This document shows positions 18,206 through 27,369 of a stretch of DNA of 40,000 nt, piece after piece. Origin of the DNA: Candidatus Makaraimicrobium thalassicum. GTDB lineage: Bacteria > Omnitrophota > Gorgyraeia > Tantalellales > Tantalellaceae. The stretch covers positions 1 through 40,000 of the forward strand of contig QNCM01000001.1 in the NCBI GenBank assembly GCA_003644505.1, read 5' to 3'. Positions within the stretch are counted from its first letter, which is position 1. The number at the start of each line of letters is the position of its first letter. The position numbers and the translations under genes are program-made. The notes under the pieces were generated by a model. The model was not told the origin of the DNA and did not search any database. It saw only the letters and a program-made list of their open reading frames with translations.

Positions 18206-18661
18206 TAATTTCTTTATTTTTCTTCAAGACAACCTGGTTTGAAAATTTTCCGGAAGTGATCTGTTATTATATGTGTTCCTTCCCTCTACCGTTTGTTCCT
18301 CTTTCATCGCTTTAGTCTCTTTGTGAAAAAAGTTTCAATCTTTTGTAGACTTTAACTTTATTGCCAAACTATATTCTATTACGTTAAAATCTGGAAATCA
18401 ACACATAAAACTTAGCTTTTTTAGATTATTAACACATTTGCAGACGCTTTATATAAGTGTTAATAGCAAAACCTGTTATGAGATAAATATGGGTAAGATC
18501 AAACTGAAGTGCAAATAGCTGGGATACTGTTCCGATGCGAAACCGTCCTGCAGTGTTATTTTCATATCCAACCCCAGATATTCAGGAGAAAGATGGGTGC
18601 CCAAAAGACGGGGCATACCCAGAAACAGGGCATACCCATAATTAGGTTGTAAGTCTTTATG
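18206..18661. other. AT-rich spacer without a gene
   Basis: No credible coding frame is seen. Visible structure includes an inverted repeat ATTAACAC/GTGTTAAT (arms 18428-18435 and 18457-18464, loop 21), which could bind a regulator of the giant operon. There is also a GGGCATACCCA direct repeat (twice, 17 bases apart, about 18611-18639) next to the related TGGGTGCCCA. These GC-rich motifs lie just downstream of fabD and might end its transcript, although no clear T-run follows. Confidence 0.5.
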
Positions 18662-19636
18662 TTACATGGGGTTAGATAAAGCGTCTGCTATTGATATAAC
18701 GGTTAGGGTGGGGTCTATCTTCTTCAATAGGCCTTTAAGCACGCTTCCCGGGCCGATCTCCAGGTAATCCGTTACGCCGAGTGATGCGGCTTTTCTTACG
18801 GAGGCTTCCCATAAGGTGCGGTTGTCGAGCTGGTCCATGAGATTGCTTTTTATCTTCGCCGGATCCTTTGTCACTTCCGCGTTGATATTGCTTATAAAAT
18901 CAATGACCGGCTCCCTGACTTCCATGCCGCTGAGAACAGCTTCCAGTTTCTCTTTCGCCGGAGTCATGAGATCTGAATGAAAAGCGCCGCCGACCTTGAG
19001 CATGATAACGCGTCTTGCGCCCTGATTTTTCGCCAGGTCCGCGGCAAGTTCCACCCTGCCCGCATGGCCGGATATGACCACCTGTCCGGGGCAGTTAAGG
19101 TTGGCTACCTGGCATCCCAGCCCCATACAGAGTTCTTCGACCTTATCCAGTTCAAGGCCCATGATGGAGGCCATCTTTCCCGGCTGTTTTTGTGAGGCTT
19201 CCTCCATGAACAGCCCTCTCTTCTCGACGAACCTGAGGCCGTCCTCGAAGCTCAGCGCGCCGGCTGCCACAAGCGCCGTGGGTTCGCCCAGGCTCAGCCC
19301 CATTGCAAGGGCTCCGACGGACTTTATATCTTCGGCGGAAAATATCTCTCTATCCTCTTCGCCGACCGGCCCTCCCTTCAGCTTTTCTATGAGGACATTC
19401 AAAGCGGCGATGCTCACGGTGAATATCGCGGGCTGGCTGTTCGCGGTTGTCTGCAGCTGGTCCTCAGGCCCCTCGAAACACAGTTTCGCGATATCCCTTT
19501 CCAGCACCTCGTTTGCCCGGTTGAATACCCATCTGGCCGCGGGCTGGGTCTGGTACAGTTCTTTGCCCATACCTGCCGTTTGAGCTCCCTGGCCCGGAAA
19601 TAACAGCCCGTATTTTCCGTTTAACATATCTACCAT
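18662..19636 (-). CDS. fabD: Malonyl-CoA:ACP transacylase
   Basis: FabD moves malonyl from CoA to acyl carrier protein for fatty-acid elongation in the cytosol. The 324-residue protein shows FPGQG (13-17), the nucleophile motif GLSLG with Ser115, Arg140 in VEKRG and His220 in GAFHS, all expected of the family. Residues about 85-105 form a charged insertion compared with E. coli FabD. The ATG overlaps the fabH stop (ATGGTAG), so translation is probably coupled; a second ATG three codons in is an alternative. It is the last gene of the lipid cluster here. Confidence 0.97.
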   Translation of the reverse strand: MVDMLNGKYGLLFPGQGAQTAGMGKELYQTQPAARWVFNRANEVLERDIAKLCFEGPEDQLQTTANSQPAIFTVSIAALNVLIEKLKGGPVGEEDREIFSAEDIKSVGALAMGLSLGEPTALVAAGALSFEDGLRFVEKRGLFMEEASQKQPGKMASIMGLELDKVEELCMGLGCQVANLNCPGQVVISGHAGRVELAADLAKNQGARRVIMLKVGGAFHSDLMTPAKEKLEAVLSGMEVREPVIDFISNINAEVTKDPAKIKSNLMDQLDNRTLWEASVRKAASLGVTDYLEIGPGSVLKGLLKKIDPTLTVISIADALSNPM

Positions 19637-20610
19637 TTTATTATTAGCGCTCCCCAGGTCAAGCCCCCGCCAAAGGCGTCCATAAGGATAATATCGCCTC
19701 TTTTGATCCTTCCTTCCTCGATGGCTTCGGTAAGAGCCACGGCGCTGGAAGCCGCCGACATATTGCCGTACTTCTCCAGATTAAGATACACTTTTTTATC
19801 CGGGTCAACTCCCATTTTTTTCGCCAGGGCGTTCAGGATGCGTTTATTCGCCTGATGGGGGATGATTATATCGATATCGTCGCCTTTAAGGCCGAGCGGT
19901 TCTGTCACTGCCAGCGCCGCGTCCGCCATTATCTTTACGGCATGCCTGAAAAGAACATTTCCTTCCATTTTTATAGTATGCAGTTTATTCTCCACGGTCT
20001 TTATGGAAGCCGGCATGCGCGAACCACCGGCCGGAAGCCTCAGGAGATCCCCTTTGCTGCCGTCCGCGCCAAGGGCGGCCCCGAGGATACCGCCTTGCTC
20101 CACCATCCCCACCACGGCGGCTCCCGCGCCGTCGCCGAAAAGCACGCACGTGGAACGGTCCTCCCAATCCGTGACAGCCGACAGCTTTTCAGCCGCCACA
20201 ACAAGCGCGCGTTTATACATGCCGCTCTTAATAAACTGGTCCGCTATGGTAAGGCCGTAGATATATCCCGAACACGCAACGGCTATGTCAAAAGCCGGGA
20301 TGTTCCCGGCGCCAAGCTTATGCTGGACCAGGCACGCGGTCGACGGGAAGAACATGTCCGGCGTTATTGTCGCGACTATGATAAGGTCCAGGTCTTTCGG
20401 CTCGAGTCCTGCGCTCTTTAAAGCGCTCTTGGCGGCTTTCACCGCCATGTCGCTGGTAGCCTCGTTTTCCGCGGCAATGCGTCTCTCTTTTATGCCGGTC
20501 CGCGAGGTGATCCATTCATCAGTTGTGTCGACCATCCTTTCCAGATCCGTATTGGTCAAAATATTTTCCGGAAGGTATTTACCCACACCTAATATGCCTG
20601 TCTTCTTCAT
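19630..20610 (-). CDS. fabH: 3-oxoacyl-ACP synthase III
   Basis: FabH condenses acetyl-CoA (or another short acyl-CoA) with malonyl-ACP to start fatty-acid synthesis. The 326-residue sequence keeps the catalytic triad: Cys113 in AVACSGY, His252 in PHQANKR and Asn283 in YGNMSAAS. The usual N-terminal MVDTTDEWITSRTGIKERR is present. AGGGGAT precedes the ATG at 20610. It follows plsX after a 131-base structured gap and overlaps fabD by 7 bases. Confidence 0.98.
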   Translation of the reverse strand: MKKTGILGVGKYLPENILTNTDLERMVDTTDEWITSRTGIKERRIAAENEATSDMAVKAAKSALKSAGLEPKDLDLIIVATITPDMFFPSTACLVQHKLGAGNIPAFDIAVACSGYIYGLTIADQFIKSGMYKRALVVAAEKLSAVTDWEDRSTCVLFGDGAGAAVVGMVEQGGILGAALGADGSKGDLLRLPAGGSRMPASIKTVENKLHTIKMEGNVLFRHAVKIMADAALAVTEPLGLKGDDIDIIIPHQANKRILNALAKKMGVDPDKKVYLNLEKYGNMSAASSAVALTEAIEEGRIKRGDIILMDAFGGGLTWGALIIKW

Positions 20611-20741
20611 TTTTATCCCCTATTCCTCCATTACTCTATTCATTGACCAGTCGCTAACTGCTCGCACGCGTTGTCACACCGCACCGGGACTGTGATACAT
20701 CACACTCCCAGTGTGTGACTGGCATAGCGACTATCAACTAT
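20611..20741. other. Imperfect hairpin element between plsX and fabH
   Basis: The gap holds nested inverted repeats. AGTCGCTA near 20650 pairs with TAGCGACT near 20728, GTCACAC with GTGTGAC inside that, and GGGACTGTGAT with ATCACACTCCC (10 of 11) at the tip. Together they could form one long hairpin with internal loops. It might be a small mobile repeat or an RNA processing site that sets the ratio of plsX to fabH/fabD. No T-run follows in the direction of transcription. Confidence 0.5.
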
Positions 20742-21734
20742 TCAATAACTCTGCAGTTCCTCGACAACGTGAACGTTCACTTTATGATCCGCGTTTTCAG
20801 CCGCGGCGCATATCGCGTTCTTTATGGCTTTGGCGTTAGAAGATCCATGGGCTATTATAACGCTCCCGTCAACTCCCATAAGAGGGGCCCCGCCATACTC
20901 TGTCGCGTCTATCTTCTTCTTTATGATCCTGAAGGCCGGGAGAGTCAGAAAGGCTCCGAATTTCGTGACAAAACTGCTCTGCTTGAGTTCTCTCTTCAGA
21001 AGCTCGATCGCCGCGTCCGCGAACCCCTCGGTGACCTTGAGCAGGACGTTCCCCACGAATCCGTCACACAGGACCACGTCAGCTTTACCGCGGTATACTT
21101 CCTTGGGCTCGATGTTGCCTATAAAATTGAGCTTGCTCTCGGTGAGCATAGTATGGGTCTCTCTTATAAAATTAGTCCCCTTTGTCGATTCCTCGCCGAT
21201 ATTAAGGAGTGCTACAACCGGCTCTTTCTTGGCAAGTATATGTTTGGAATAGGCGTCTCCCATTATACCGTAGTGAAGAAGATGAAAAGGCTTCGGGTCA
21301 ATATTGGCTCCCACATCGATAACCATGCACGATTTGATCAGCGTGGGAAAGATCACCGCGATACCCGGCCTGTCCACCCCGGGCAACAACCGCAGGCTCA
21401 AGGTAGCCGCGCATACCACGGCGCCGGTATTACCCGCGCTGACAAAAGCGTCAAATTCCCCTTTTTTCAGAAGATCGATCCCCTTTACAATGGAAGAATC
21501 CCTTTTCTTTCTTACGGACAGGGCCGCTGACTCATGCATCTCGATCGTCTGGGAAGTATTGACGATATCTATTTTATCGGCTGGATAATCAAGTCCCTGG
21601 AGCTGGTCCCGTATCCTGTTTTCCCGGCCGATAAGCGTCATGTGATAACCGTATTCATTGGCGGCCATCACAGCGCCTTTTACCGCGCATTCAGGGGCTT
21701 TGTCCCCGCCCATTGCGTCCAAACCGATCCTCAT
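20742..21734 (-). CDS. plsX: Phosphate acyltransferase PlsX
   Basis: PlsX converts acyl-ACP to acyl-phosphate, the acyl donor for PlsY at the first step of phospholipid synthesis. The 330-residue protein begins with the family signature RIGLDAMGGDKAPE and keeps SAGNTGA and CDGFVGN. Length is normal. GGAGG stands seven bases before the ATG. It sits 17 bases behind rpmF, the widely conserved rpmF-plsX-fabH-fabD order. Confidence 0.98.
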   Translation of the reverse strand: MRIGLDAMGGDKAPECAVKGAVMAANEYGYHMTLIGRENRIRDQLQGLDYPADKIDIVNTSQTIEMHESAALSVRKKRDSSIVKGIDLLKKGEFDAFVSAGNTGAVVCAATLSLRLLPGVDRPGIAVIFPTLIKSCMVIDVGANIDPKPFHLLHYGIMGDAYSKHILAKKEPVVALLNIGEESTKGTNFIRETHTMLTESKLNFIGNIEPKEVYRGKADVVLCDGFVGNVLLKVTEGFADAAIELLKRELKQSSFVTKFGAFLTLPAFRIIKKKIDATEYGGAPLMGVDGSVIIAHGSSNAKAIKNAICAAAENADHKVNVHVVEELQSY

Positions 21735-21751
21735 TTATATCCTCCGGTTCT

Positions 21752-21976
21752 CTAACCCTTTTTCTCCTTCTTCTCTCTCCTGGCCTTGCGCTCTTCGACG
21801 GTCTCTATGCGTTTGACCTGCGTGCCTCCGTAATACCCGCAATAAGGGCAGACGTGATGCGCCTTTCTGGCTTTACCGCACTGGGGGCATTTTGAAAGAG
21901 AGGGCGCTTCGGTCTTGTAGTGGGTGCGTCTTTTCCGGCCGCGCGTTTTTGAATGTCTATGTTTGACCTTCGGCAT
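21752..21976 (-). CDS. rpmF: Ribosomal protein bL32 (zinc-ribbon form)
   Basis: This is a 74-residue basic protein of the large ribosomal subunit. It has MPKVKHRHSKTRGRKRR and two CxxC pairs (Cys30, Cys33, Cys43, Cys46), so it is the zinc-binding form. The C-terminus is a charged Glu/Arg/Lys tail. AGGAG precedes the ATG. It begins 2 bases after the ackA stop. A DUF177/YceD gene, often found before rpmF in other phyla, is missing here. Confidence 0.96.
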   Translation of the reverse strand: MPKVKHRHSKTRGRKRRTHYKTEAPSLSKCPQCGKARKAHHVCPYCGYYGGTQVKRIETVEERKARREKKEKKG

Positions 21977-21978
21977 GT

Positions 21979-23139
21979 CTATCGTCTCCTTTGAGCTTTT
22001 TCTTTTTCCTTTACGACTCCATACGCGTCTTTAGCTATCAAAAGTTCCTCGTTCGTTCTGATCACAAAGAATTTTGTGCCGTCTCCCAACAGAAGCCGCA
22101 GCTGTTTCTCAATATCATCTTTTATACGCGGCACGTGTTCTCCTATACCCGCGGTAAACACTACCGCGTCCACTTCCCCGAGAACAGCGGCGTAAGAACC
22201 GATATACTTCTTTATCCGGTACACAAAAATATCATATGCCAGCTTTGCACGGCTGTTACCCTCATCTACAGCCTTCAGGATATCCCTCATATCGTTGCTG
22301 ATCCCGGATACGCCCAGAAGGCCGCTTTTCTTGTTCAAAAGGCTGTTGACCTGCCCGCCGCTCAGGCCTTCCTTCTCCATGAGAAAGGTCACTACAGCCG
22401 GATCAAGGTCGCCGGAACGTGTCCCCATAAGAAGCCCTTCAAGAGGGGTGAACCCCATTGACGTGTCTATGCTTTTGCCCCCTGAGATAGCCGCGATACT
22501 GCAGCCGTTACCCAGATGCACCGTGATCACGCTGATATCCTTGAGCGGTTTCCCCATCAGTTCGGCCGCCATGGCGGAAACATACCTGTGGCTTGTTCCG
22601 TGAAACCCGTACTTCCGTATCCTGTATTTCTCGTAAAACTCGTAAGGGATACCGTAACAGAACACATACTCCGGCATTGACTGGTGAAACGCCGTATCAA
22701 AAACCGCTACCTGCGGGACTCCGTGAAATATCTTCACGCAGCTTCTTATCCCTTCCAGGGAAGGGGGGTTGTGCAGAGGAGCAAGCTCGGAAAATTTTTC
22801 TACGCTCGCCAGGACCCTGTCATCTATCAGCGTGCTTTCATTAAATTCTTCGCCGCCGTGGACAACCCTGTGGCCGACCCCGGCTACCTCGTTGACATCC
22901 GACAACACGCCTCTGTCCGCATCGACCAGCGTGTCCTTTATTATCTCAATAGCCCTCTGGTGGTCCGGGCAGGGGACCTCTTCCTGTATCCTGCCCTTTC
23001 CAGCGGCTTCATGTGTAAGCATGGAAGAGTTTTCACCTATCCGCTCGACTATCCCCCTGCATAAAGAAGATTCTTTCTCTACGTCAAAGAGCTCGTATTT
23101 GGCTGATGACGACCCGCAATTTATGACCAGAATCAACAT
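21979..23139 (-). CDS. ackA: Acetate kinase
   Basis: AckA interconverts acetyl-phosphate plus ADP with acetate plus ATP. The 386-residue sequence has the ASKHA start ILVINCGSSSAKYELF, GHRVVHGGE, VFDTAFHQSMP, YGFHGTSHRYV, HLGNGCSIAAI and FTAGIGEH, all as in the family. AAGGAT precedes the ATG. It follows pta by 46 bases, so the two form the usual acetate pair, giving ATP by substrate-level phosphorylation or running in reverse to activate acetate. Confidence 0.98.
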   Translation of the reverse strand: MLILVINCGSSSAKYELFDVEKESSLCRGIVERIGENSSMLTHEAAGKGRIQEEVPCPDHQRAIEIIKDTLVDADRGVLSDVNEVAGVGHRVVHGGEEFNESTLIDDRVLASVEKFSELAPLHNPPSLEGIRSCVKIFHGVPQVAVFDTAFHQSMPEYVFCYGIPYEFYEKYRIRKYGFHGTSHRYVSAMAAELMGKPLKDISVITVHLGNGCSIAAISGGKSIDTSMGFTPLEGLLMGTRSGDLDPAVVTFLMEKEGLSGGQVNSLLNKKSGLLGVSGISNDMRDILKAVDEGNSRAKLAYDIFVYRIKKYIGSYAAVLGEVDAVVFTAGIGEHVPRIKDDIEKQLRLLLGDGTKFFVIRTNEELLIAKDAYGVVKEKEKAQRRR

Positions 23140-23185
23140 TTAAATCCTTCTTTTTACGACGAGCGAGAAGCGACGAACCACGAAA

Positions 23186-24187
23186 CTAAAGCCCCTGGGC
23201 CCTGACAGCCGTAGCAACGGCCGTATCAACAACGTCCTCCCAGCTGCACCCGCGGGACAGGTCGCTGCACGGCCTGTCAAGCCCCTGCATCAACGGCCCG
23301 ACAGCCCTGGCTTTTCCGAGGCGCTGGGTTAACTTATACGAGATATTACCGGCATCCAGATTGGGGAATATCAGAACATTGGCCCTGCCGGCCACCTCAC
23401 TATCAGGGCATTTAAGCCGGGCCACCTCGGGAATAATCGCCGCGTCCAGTTGTAATTCACCGTCAATCATCAGTTCAGGCCTTTTCCGCTTTATCCTGTC
23501 CAAAGCCTCCAGGATGGTATGGACCGATTCGGCCTTGGCGCTGCCTTTTGTGGAATAACTCAGCATGGCCACCCGGGGTTCGATACCGAACAGCTTATGG
23601 AACAGATCGCTCGTCGCGATCGCTATACCCGCGAGCTGCCTTGTCGAAGGATAGGGGATAATACCGCAATCCCCGTAAGCGAAAAGCCCGTTCTCTCCGA
23701 ACGGGCAATCATCCAGTTCTATTATGAAGGAGCTCGAAACCGTCCCGACCTCCTTATCCAGTTTCAGGCACTGTATGGCTGCCCTGGCTACATCTGATGT
23801 CGTATGGCACGCTCCTGCCACAAATCCGTCCGCTATCCCCAGCCTTGTCATCATAGCCGCGTAATACACAAGGTTTTCTGTTACGGTTTTCTCCGCGTCT
23901 TCCCGCGTGATCCCCTTGTGTTTTCGGAGCTCGAAATATGTATCGATGATCTCATCCCGCTTATCGTAAGTCAAGGGATCAACAAGGCCGACTCCGTCCA
24001 GTGAGATGTTATTTTCTTCGGCCACTTTATTGATCTCATCTTTTCCACCCAGGAGGCTCACTTCAGCCATACCTTCAGCTGTTATGAACGATGCCGCTCT
24101 TATGATCCTTTTATCCTTACCCTCGGGCAGGACAACCTTCTTTTTTTCTTTTTTGGCTTTTTCCCTTAAAATCAATATCCTGTTCAT
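23186..24187 (-). CDS. pta: Phosphate acetyltransferase
   Basis: Pta exchanges CoA for phosphate on acetyl-CoA to give acetyl-phosphate. The 333-residue length matches the short, single-domain form, without the N-terminal DRTGG/CobQ part of E. coli Pta. Family segments include VVLPEGKDKRIIRAA, DGFVAGACHTTSDVARA, MLSYSTKGSA and ANVLIFPNLDAGNISYKL. Its ATG overlaps the coaD stop (ATGA), implying coupled translation. Confidence 0.97.
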   Translation of the reverse strand: MNRILILREKAKKEKKKVVLPEGKDKRIIRAASFITAEGMAEVSLLGGKDEINKVAEENNISLDGVGLVDPLTYDKRDEIIDTYFELRKHKGITREDAEKTVTENLVYYAAMMTRLGIADGFVAGACHTTSDVARAAIQCLKLDKEVGTVSSSFIIELDDCPFGENGLFAYGDCGIIPYPSTRQLAGIAIATSDLFHKLFGIEPRVAMLSYSTKGSAKAESVHTILEALDRIKRKRPELMIDGELQLDAAIIPEVARLKCPDSEVAGRANVLIFPNLDAGNISYKLTQRLGKARAVGPLMQGLDRPCSDLSRGCSWEDVVDTAVATAVRAQGL

Positions 24188-24666
24188 TTCACCAGTTTCT
24201 CTTTCAGTTTTTTTTCAACGTTCTCAGGAACAAACTTTGAGACATCCGCTCCCAAACGCGCGGCTTCTTTGATCAGCTTGCTCGACAAATACGAATATGC
24301 CTCGTTCGGCATCATAAATACCGTCTCTATCTCCGGGTTTAACTTCCTGTTGGTAAGCGCCATCTGGAATTCATACTCAAAATCCGATATCATCCTGAGC
24401 CCCCTGACAACTACCCTGGCGGATCTGCCGGCGGCGTAATCCACCACAAGGCCGTTAAAATCCCCGACTTCGACGTTATCAAACCCCGCGGCGGCTTCGG
24501 CCATCATTGCCACGCGTTCTTCGACTGAAAAAAGAGGGGATTTGTCTCCGCTGTGAGCTACCGCGACAAAGACCCTGTCAAAAAGGACAGCAACCCTCTT
24601 TATCACGTCAAGATGCCCATATGTAACGGGGTCAAATGTTCCGGGGTAAACAGCTCTTCTGGTCAT
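24184..24666 (-). CDS. coaD: Phosphopantetheine adenylyltransferase
   Basis: CoaD makes dephospho-CoA from phosphopantetheine and ATP. The 160-residue protein carries the nucleotidyltransferase start AVYPGTFDPVTYGH (TxGH at 15-18) and the C-terminal SYLSSKLIKEAARLG loop. It overlaps rsmD upstream and pta downstream by 4 bases each. The rsmD-coaD pair is common, and being next to pta puts a CoA-synthesis gene with a CoA-using one. Confidence 0.98.
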   Translation of the reverse strand: MTRRAVYPGTFDPVTYGHLDVIKRVAVLFDRVFVAVAHSGDKSPLFSVEERVAMMAEAAAGFDNVEVGDFNGLVVDYAAGRSARVVVRGLRMISDFEYEFQMALTNRKLNPEIETVFMMPNEAYSYLSSKLIKEAARLGADVSKFVPENVEKKLKEKLVK

Positions 24667-25220
24667 TTTTTAAGGAAAACAGATATGAAAATATTTTTGT
24701 AAGTCTTTTGTTTAAAAATAGAAACATTCCCTTCAACTTCGGGAATGTCTTCGGCCCTGTGATGCTCAATAATCAACAAGCCAGCGGGTTTTAATATATC
24801 ATAATGATTTATTATAATCAAGGTTTTTTTGGCCATGCCTCTATTATAAGGCGGGTCGGAAAACGCCAGATCAAAACTCTGCCCGGATTTCGCTAACAAT
24901 TCCATTGACTTGAACACGTCCCCTGTTATTATTCTCGCACGCTCTTCCGCACCAAGCAAGCGAATATTTTCCCCTATGGCCCTGCCGCACCGCCTGTTTT
25001 TTTCCACAAACAGGGCTTTTTCCGCGCCGCGGGACAATGCCTCCAGCCCGTAGGCTCCGCTGCCGGCAAAAATATCCAGGACACCCGCTCCGGGCACCTT
25101 TGCCGCGATGATGTTGAACACAGCCTCGCGTATCCTGTCCTTCGTAGGTCTCACCGCAGCAAATCCGGGCTGTTTTATCCTCCGTCCCCTGTATTTTCCG
25201 CCGATTATTCTCATAGACAT
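24663..25220 (-). CDS. rsmD: 16S rRNA (guanine-966-N2) methyltransferase
   Basis: RsmD methylates G966 of 16S rRNA during 30S assembly. The 185-residue sequence shows RIIGGKYRGRRI at the start, the SAM-binding VLDIFAGSGAYGLEAL (about 47-62) and the catalytic DPPY (122-125). Its ATG directly abuts the recG stop; a second ATG two codons in is possible. It overlaps coaD by 4 bases. Confidence 0.96.
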   Translation of the reverse strand: MSMRIIGGKYRGRRIKQPGFAAVRPTKDRIREAVFNIIAAKVPGAGVLDIFAGSGAYGLEALSRGAEKALFVEKNRRCGRAIGENIRLLGAEERARIITGDVFKSMELLAKSGQSFDLAFSDPPYNRGMAKKTLIIINHYDILKPAGLLIIEHHRAEDIPEVEGNVSIFKQKTYKNIFISVFLKK

Positions 25221-27287
25221 TTAAATCCCCAGTTTTCCTCTGAATCGCTCCACAATGTTCTGCCTGATACCGGCATTATGAGGGTCATTCAGGCCGGGAT
25301 CCTCTTTAATCAGGCTGAACGCTTCTTCTCTTGCCTCTTCCATGATCCCGAAATCCTTTGCGATATCCCCTAACCTGAGCTCCGGCAGGCCGCTCTGCCT
25401 GGTTCCCAGGAATTCTCCCGAGCCTCTGATGTCCAGATCTTTTTCCGCGATCTCGAACCCGTCATCTGTCCCGGCTATCGTGGAAAGCCGTTCATGTGAA
25501 GCATCTGTTTTCGGCTCTCCAAGCAGGATACAATAGGATCTGTGCCTGCCCCGGCCGATACGCCCCCTTAACTGGTGAAGCTGCGCCAATCCGTACCTCT
25601 CAGCGTGTTCCACCAGCATAACAGTGACATTGGGGATGTCGACCCCGACTTCGATCACGGTGGTAGCGATAAGGATGTCGTAATTGCCGCGCCGAAAATC
25701 GTCCATCACTTTTTTCTTTTCCCCGGATCTCATCCGTCCGTGGATAAGGGCCAGACGCAGATCAGCGAAGACGTCTTTCTGCAGATGCCTGTACATCTCT
25801 TCCGCTGACTTAATATCTGAGGAGCCGGTCTCCTTTACCCTGGGATACACTATAAATACCTGCCTGCCTTTCCCGGCCTCATCGCGAATAAAGCTGTAAA
25901 CAGCATCCCTGCGGTCTTCTCCGACCCAGTATGTAGTCACAGGCTCACGGCCGGTCGGCTTTTCTTTCAGCAGAGAAATATCCATATCCCCGAAAACCGT
26001 AAGCACCAGGCTTCTCGGTATGGGCGTAGCCGTCATAACAAGGGTATCCGGCATTCTCCCCTTGCGGCGCAGGGTTTTCCTCTGCATGACCCCGAATTTG
26101 TGCTGTTCGTCTATGACAACCAGACCCAGGTTATTGTAATTGATACCCTCCTGGAACAAAGAATGTGTGCCGATAACAATATCCGCTTCACCTTCGGCCA
26201 GCTCTTTCTGTATTTTATCCCTGGATTTCGGATCGATCCCGTTTACCAGAAGGCGGATATTCAACCCAAGCGGCATAAACGTTCTGCTGATCGTCACGTA
26301 ATGCTGGCGGGCCAGTATCTCGGTCGGGGCCATCATAGCGGCCTGATAACCGTTCCTGGCTGTCAGCAGAAGGGCGAACATGGAAACAACCGTCTTCCCG
26401 CTTCCCACGTCTCCCTGCAGAAGACGGGACATCGGCTTCTCCCCGGCCATATCATTTTCGATCTCTTTTATGCATTTTTTCTGTTCACCGGTAAGCTTGA
26501 ATGTAAACAATCTCTCGAATTCAGCCTGAAGTTCTTCCCCTACTTTATGTCTTATGCCCCTTTTCCCTGTCTTTTTCCGCCTGAGCGCCATGACTGCCTG
26601 CAGAATAAAAAATTCCTCAAAGACCAGCCTTCTGTAAGCCCTCTCAAGGTTCCTGAAAGAATACGGGAAATGTATGTTCTCTATGGCGAATCTGGAATCG
26701 ACCAGCTTTCTTCTTGCCCTTATCCGCGTAGGCAGGCAGTCACGGACATCCCCCGCGAAGGAACGTATTGCCTGGTGGACGACCCTGCGTATATACTTCT
26801 GCGCGAGGTCCCTGGTCAGAGAATAAACCGGGACGATCCTGCCGACATCCAGCGATTCCTCGCCGGTTTCCCCGTCCAGGATATCGAAAGCCGGATGGCT
26901 TATCTGGAGACGTTTTTGGAGCTCGACTTTCCCGTAAAGCACTACTGTCTGTCCCGCAGAAAAGACCTTCTTCATGAACGGCTGGTTATACCACACGGCG
27001 AATACCCTGCGGCTGTCCCCGCCCACAGCTATCTCGAATATACGGGTCCCTGTCCTGGCGGTAAAGACGCTGGTCTTCAGGACCTTGCCTATAACAGCCT
27101 GGTTCCGGCCCGGCTGCAGGTCTTTCACTTCCACGATACGGCTCCTGTCCTCGTACCGGCGCGGCAGGTAATAAAAAAGGTCGGATACATTCTCAATACC
27201 CAGTTTCTCGAACAGGTGCGCTTTTCTGGGGCCCACGCCTTTTATGTATCTGACCGGAGTGCCCTGAAGGGAGTTTTTCTCTTGCAT
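25221..27287 (-). CDS. recG: ATP-dependent DNA helicase RecG
   Basis: RecG remodels stalled replication forks and branched DNA. The 688-residue protein has the N-terminal wedge/OB region, Walker A GDVGSGKT (292-299), the DEQH box (393-396), TATPIPRS, and the motif VI segment HQLRGRIGRGRHRS. Length is usual. It is transcribed divergently from rpmB across an 82-base gap, so its own promoter probably lies in 27288-27369; no strong consensus was seen on that strand. Confidence 0.98.
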   Translation of the reverse strand: MQEKNSLQGTPVRYIKGVGPRKAHLFEKLGIENVSDLFYYLPRRYEDRSRIVEVKDLQPGRNQAVIGKVLKTSVFTARTGTRIFEIAVGGDSRRVFAVWYNQPFMKKVFSAGQTVVLYGKVELQKRLQISHPAFDILDGETGEESLDVGRIVPVYSLTRDLAQKYIRRVVHQAIRSFAGDVRDCLPTRIRARRKLVDSRFAIENIHFPYSFRNLERAYRRLVFEEFFILQAVMALRRKKTGKRGIRHKVGEELQAEFERLFTFKLTGEQKKCIKEIENDMAGEKPMSRLLQGDVGSGKTVVSMFALLLTARNGYQAAMMAPTEILARQHYVTISRTFMPLGLNIRLLVNGIDPKSRDKIQKELAEGEADIVIGTHSLFQEGINYNNLGLVVIDEQHKFGVMQRKTLRRKGRMPDTLVMTATPIPRSLVLTVFGDMDISLLKEKPTGREPVTTYWVGEDRRDAVYSFIRDEAGKGRQVFIVYPRVKETGSSDIKSAEEMYRHLQKDVFADLRLALIHGRMRSGEKKKVMDDFRRGNYDILIATTVIEVGVDIPNVTVMLVEHAERYGLAQLHQLRGRIGRGRHRSYCILLGEPKTDASHERLSTIAGTDDGFEIAEKDLDIRGSGEFLGTRQSGLPELRLGDIAKDFGIMEEAREEAFSLIKEDPGLNDPHNAGIRQNIVERFRGKLGI

Positions 27288-27321
27288 AATATTCTCTGTT
27301 ATGCTATCATTTTTTAGCGTT

Positions 27322-27349
27322 TTGTTCAGCGCCTCTTTTAAATCATAAT
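27322..27349 (+). promoter_or_regulatory. Possible rpmB promoter
   Basis: TTGTTC (27322-27327) is followed after 16 bases by CATAAT (27344-27349), with A/T-rich sequence to the rpmB ATG at 27370. The -35 matches 4 of 6 and the -10 5 of 6. It is the best candidate in the short divergent gap, but a weak one. Confidence 0.4.
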
Positions 27350-27369
27350 TATAAGAGAAAGATATTAAG

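Noticed and set aside
26100-27317. 405-codon plus-strand open frame
   Set aside because: It lies wholly opposite recG, which is certain from its motifs, and its translation matches nothing recognisable; it follows from the GC-rich codon use of recG.
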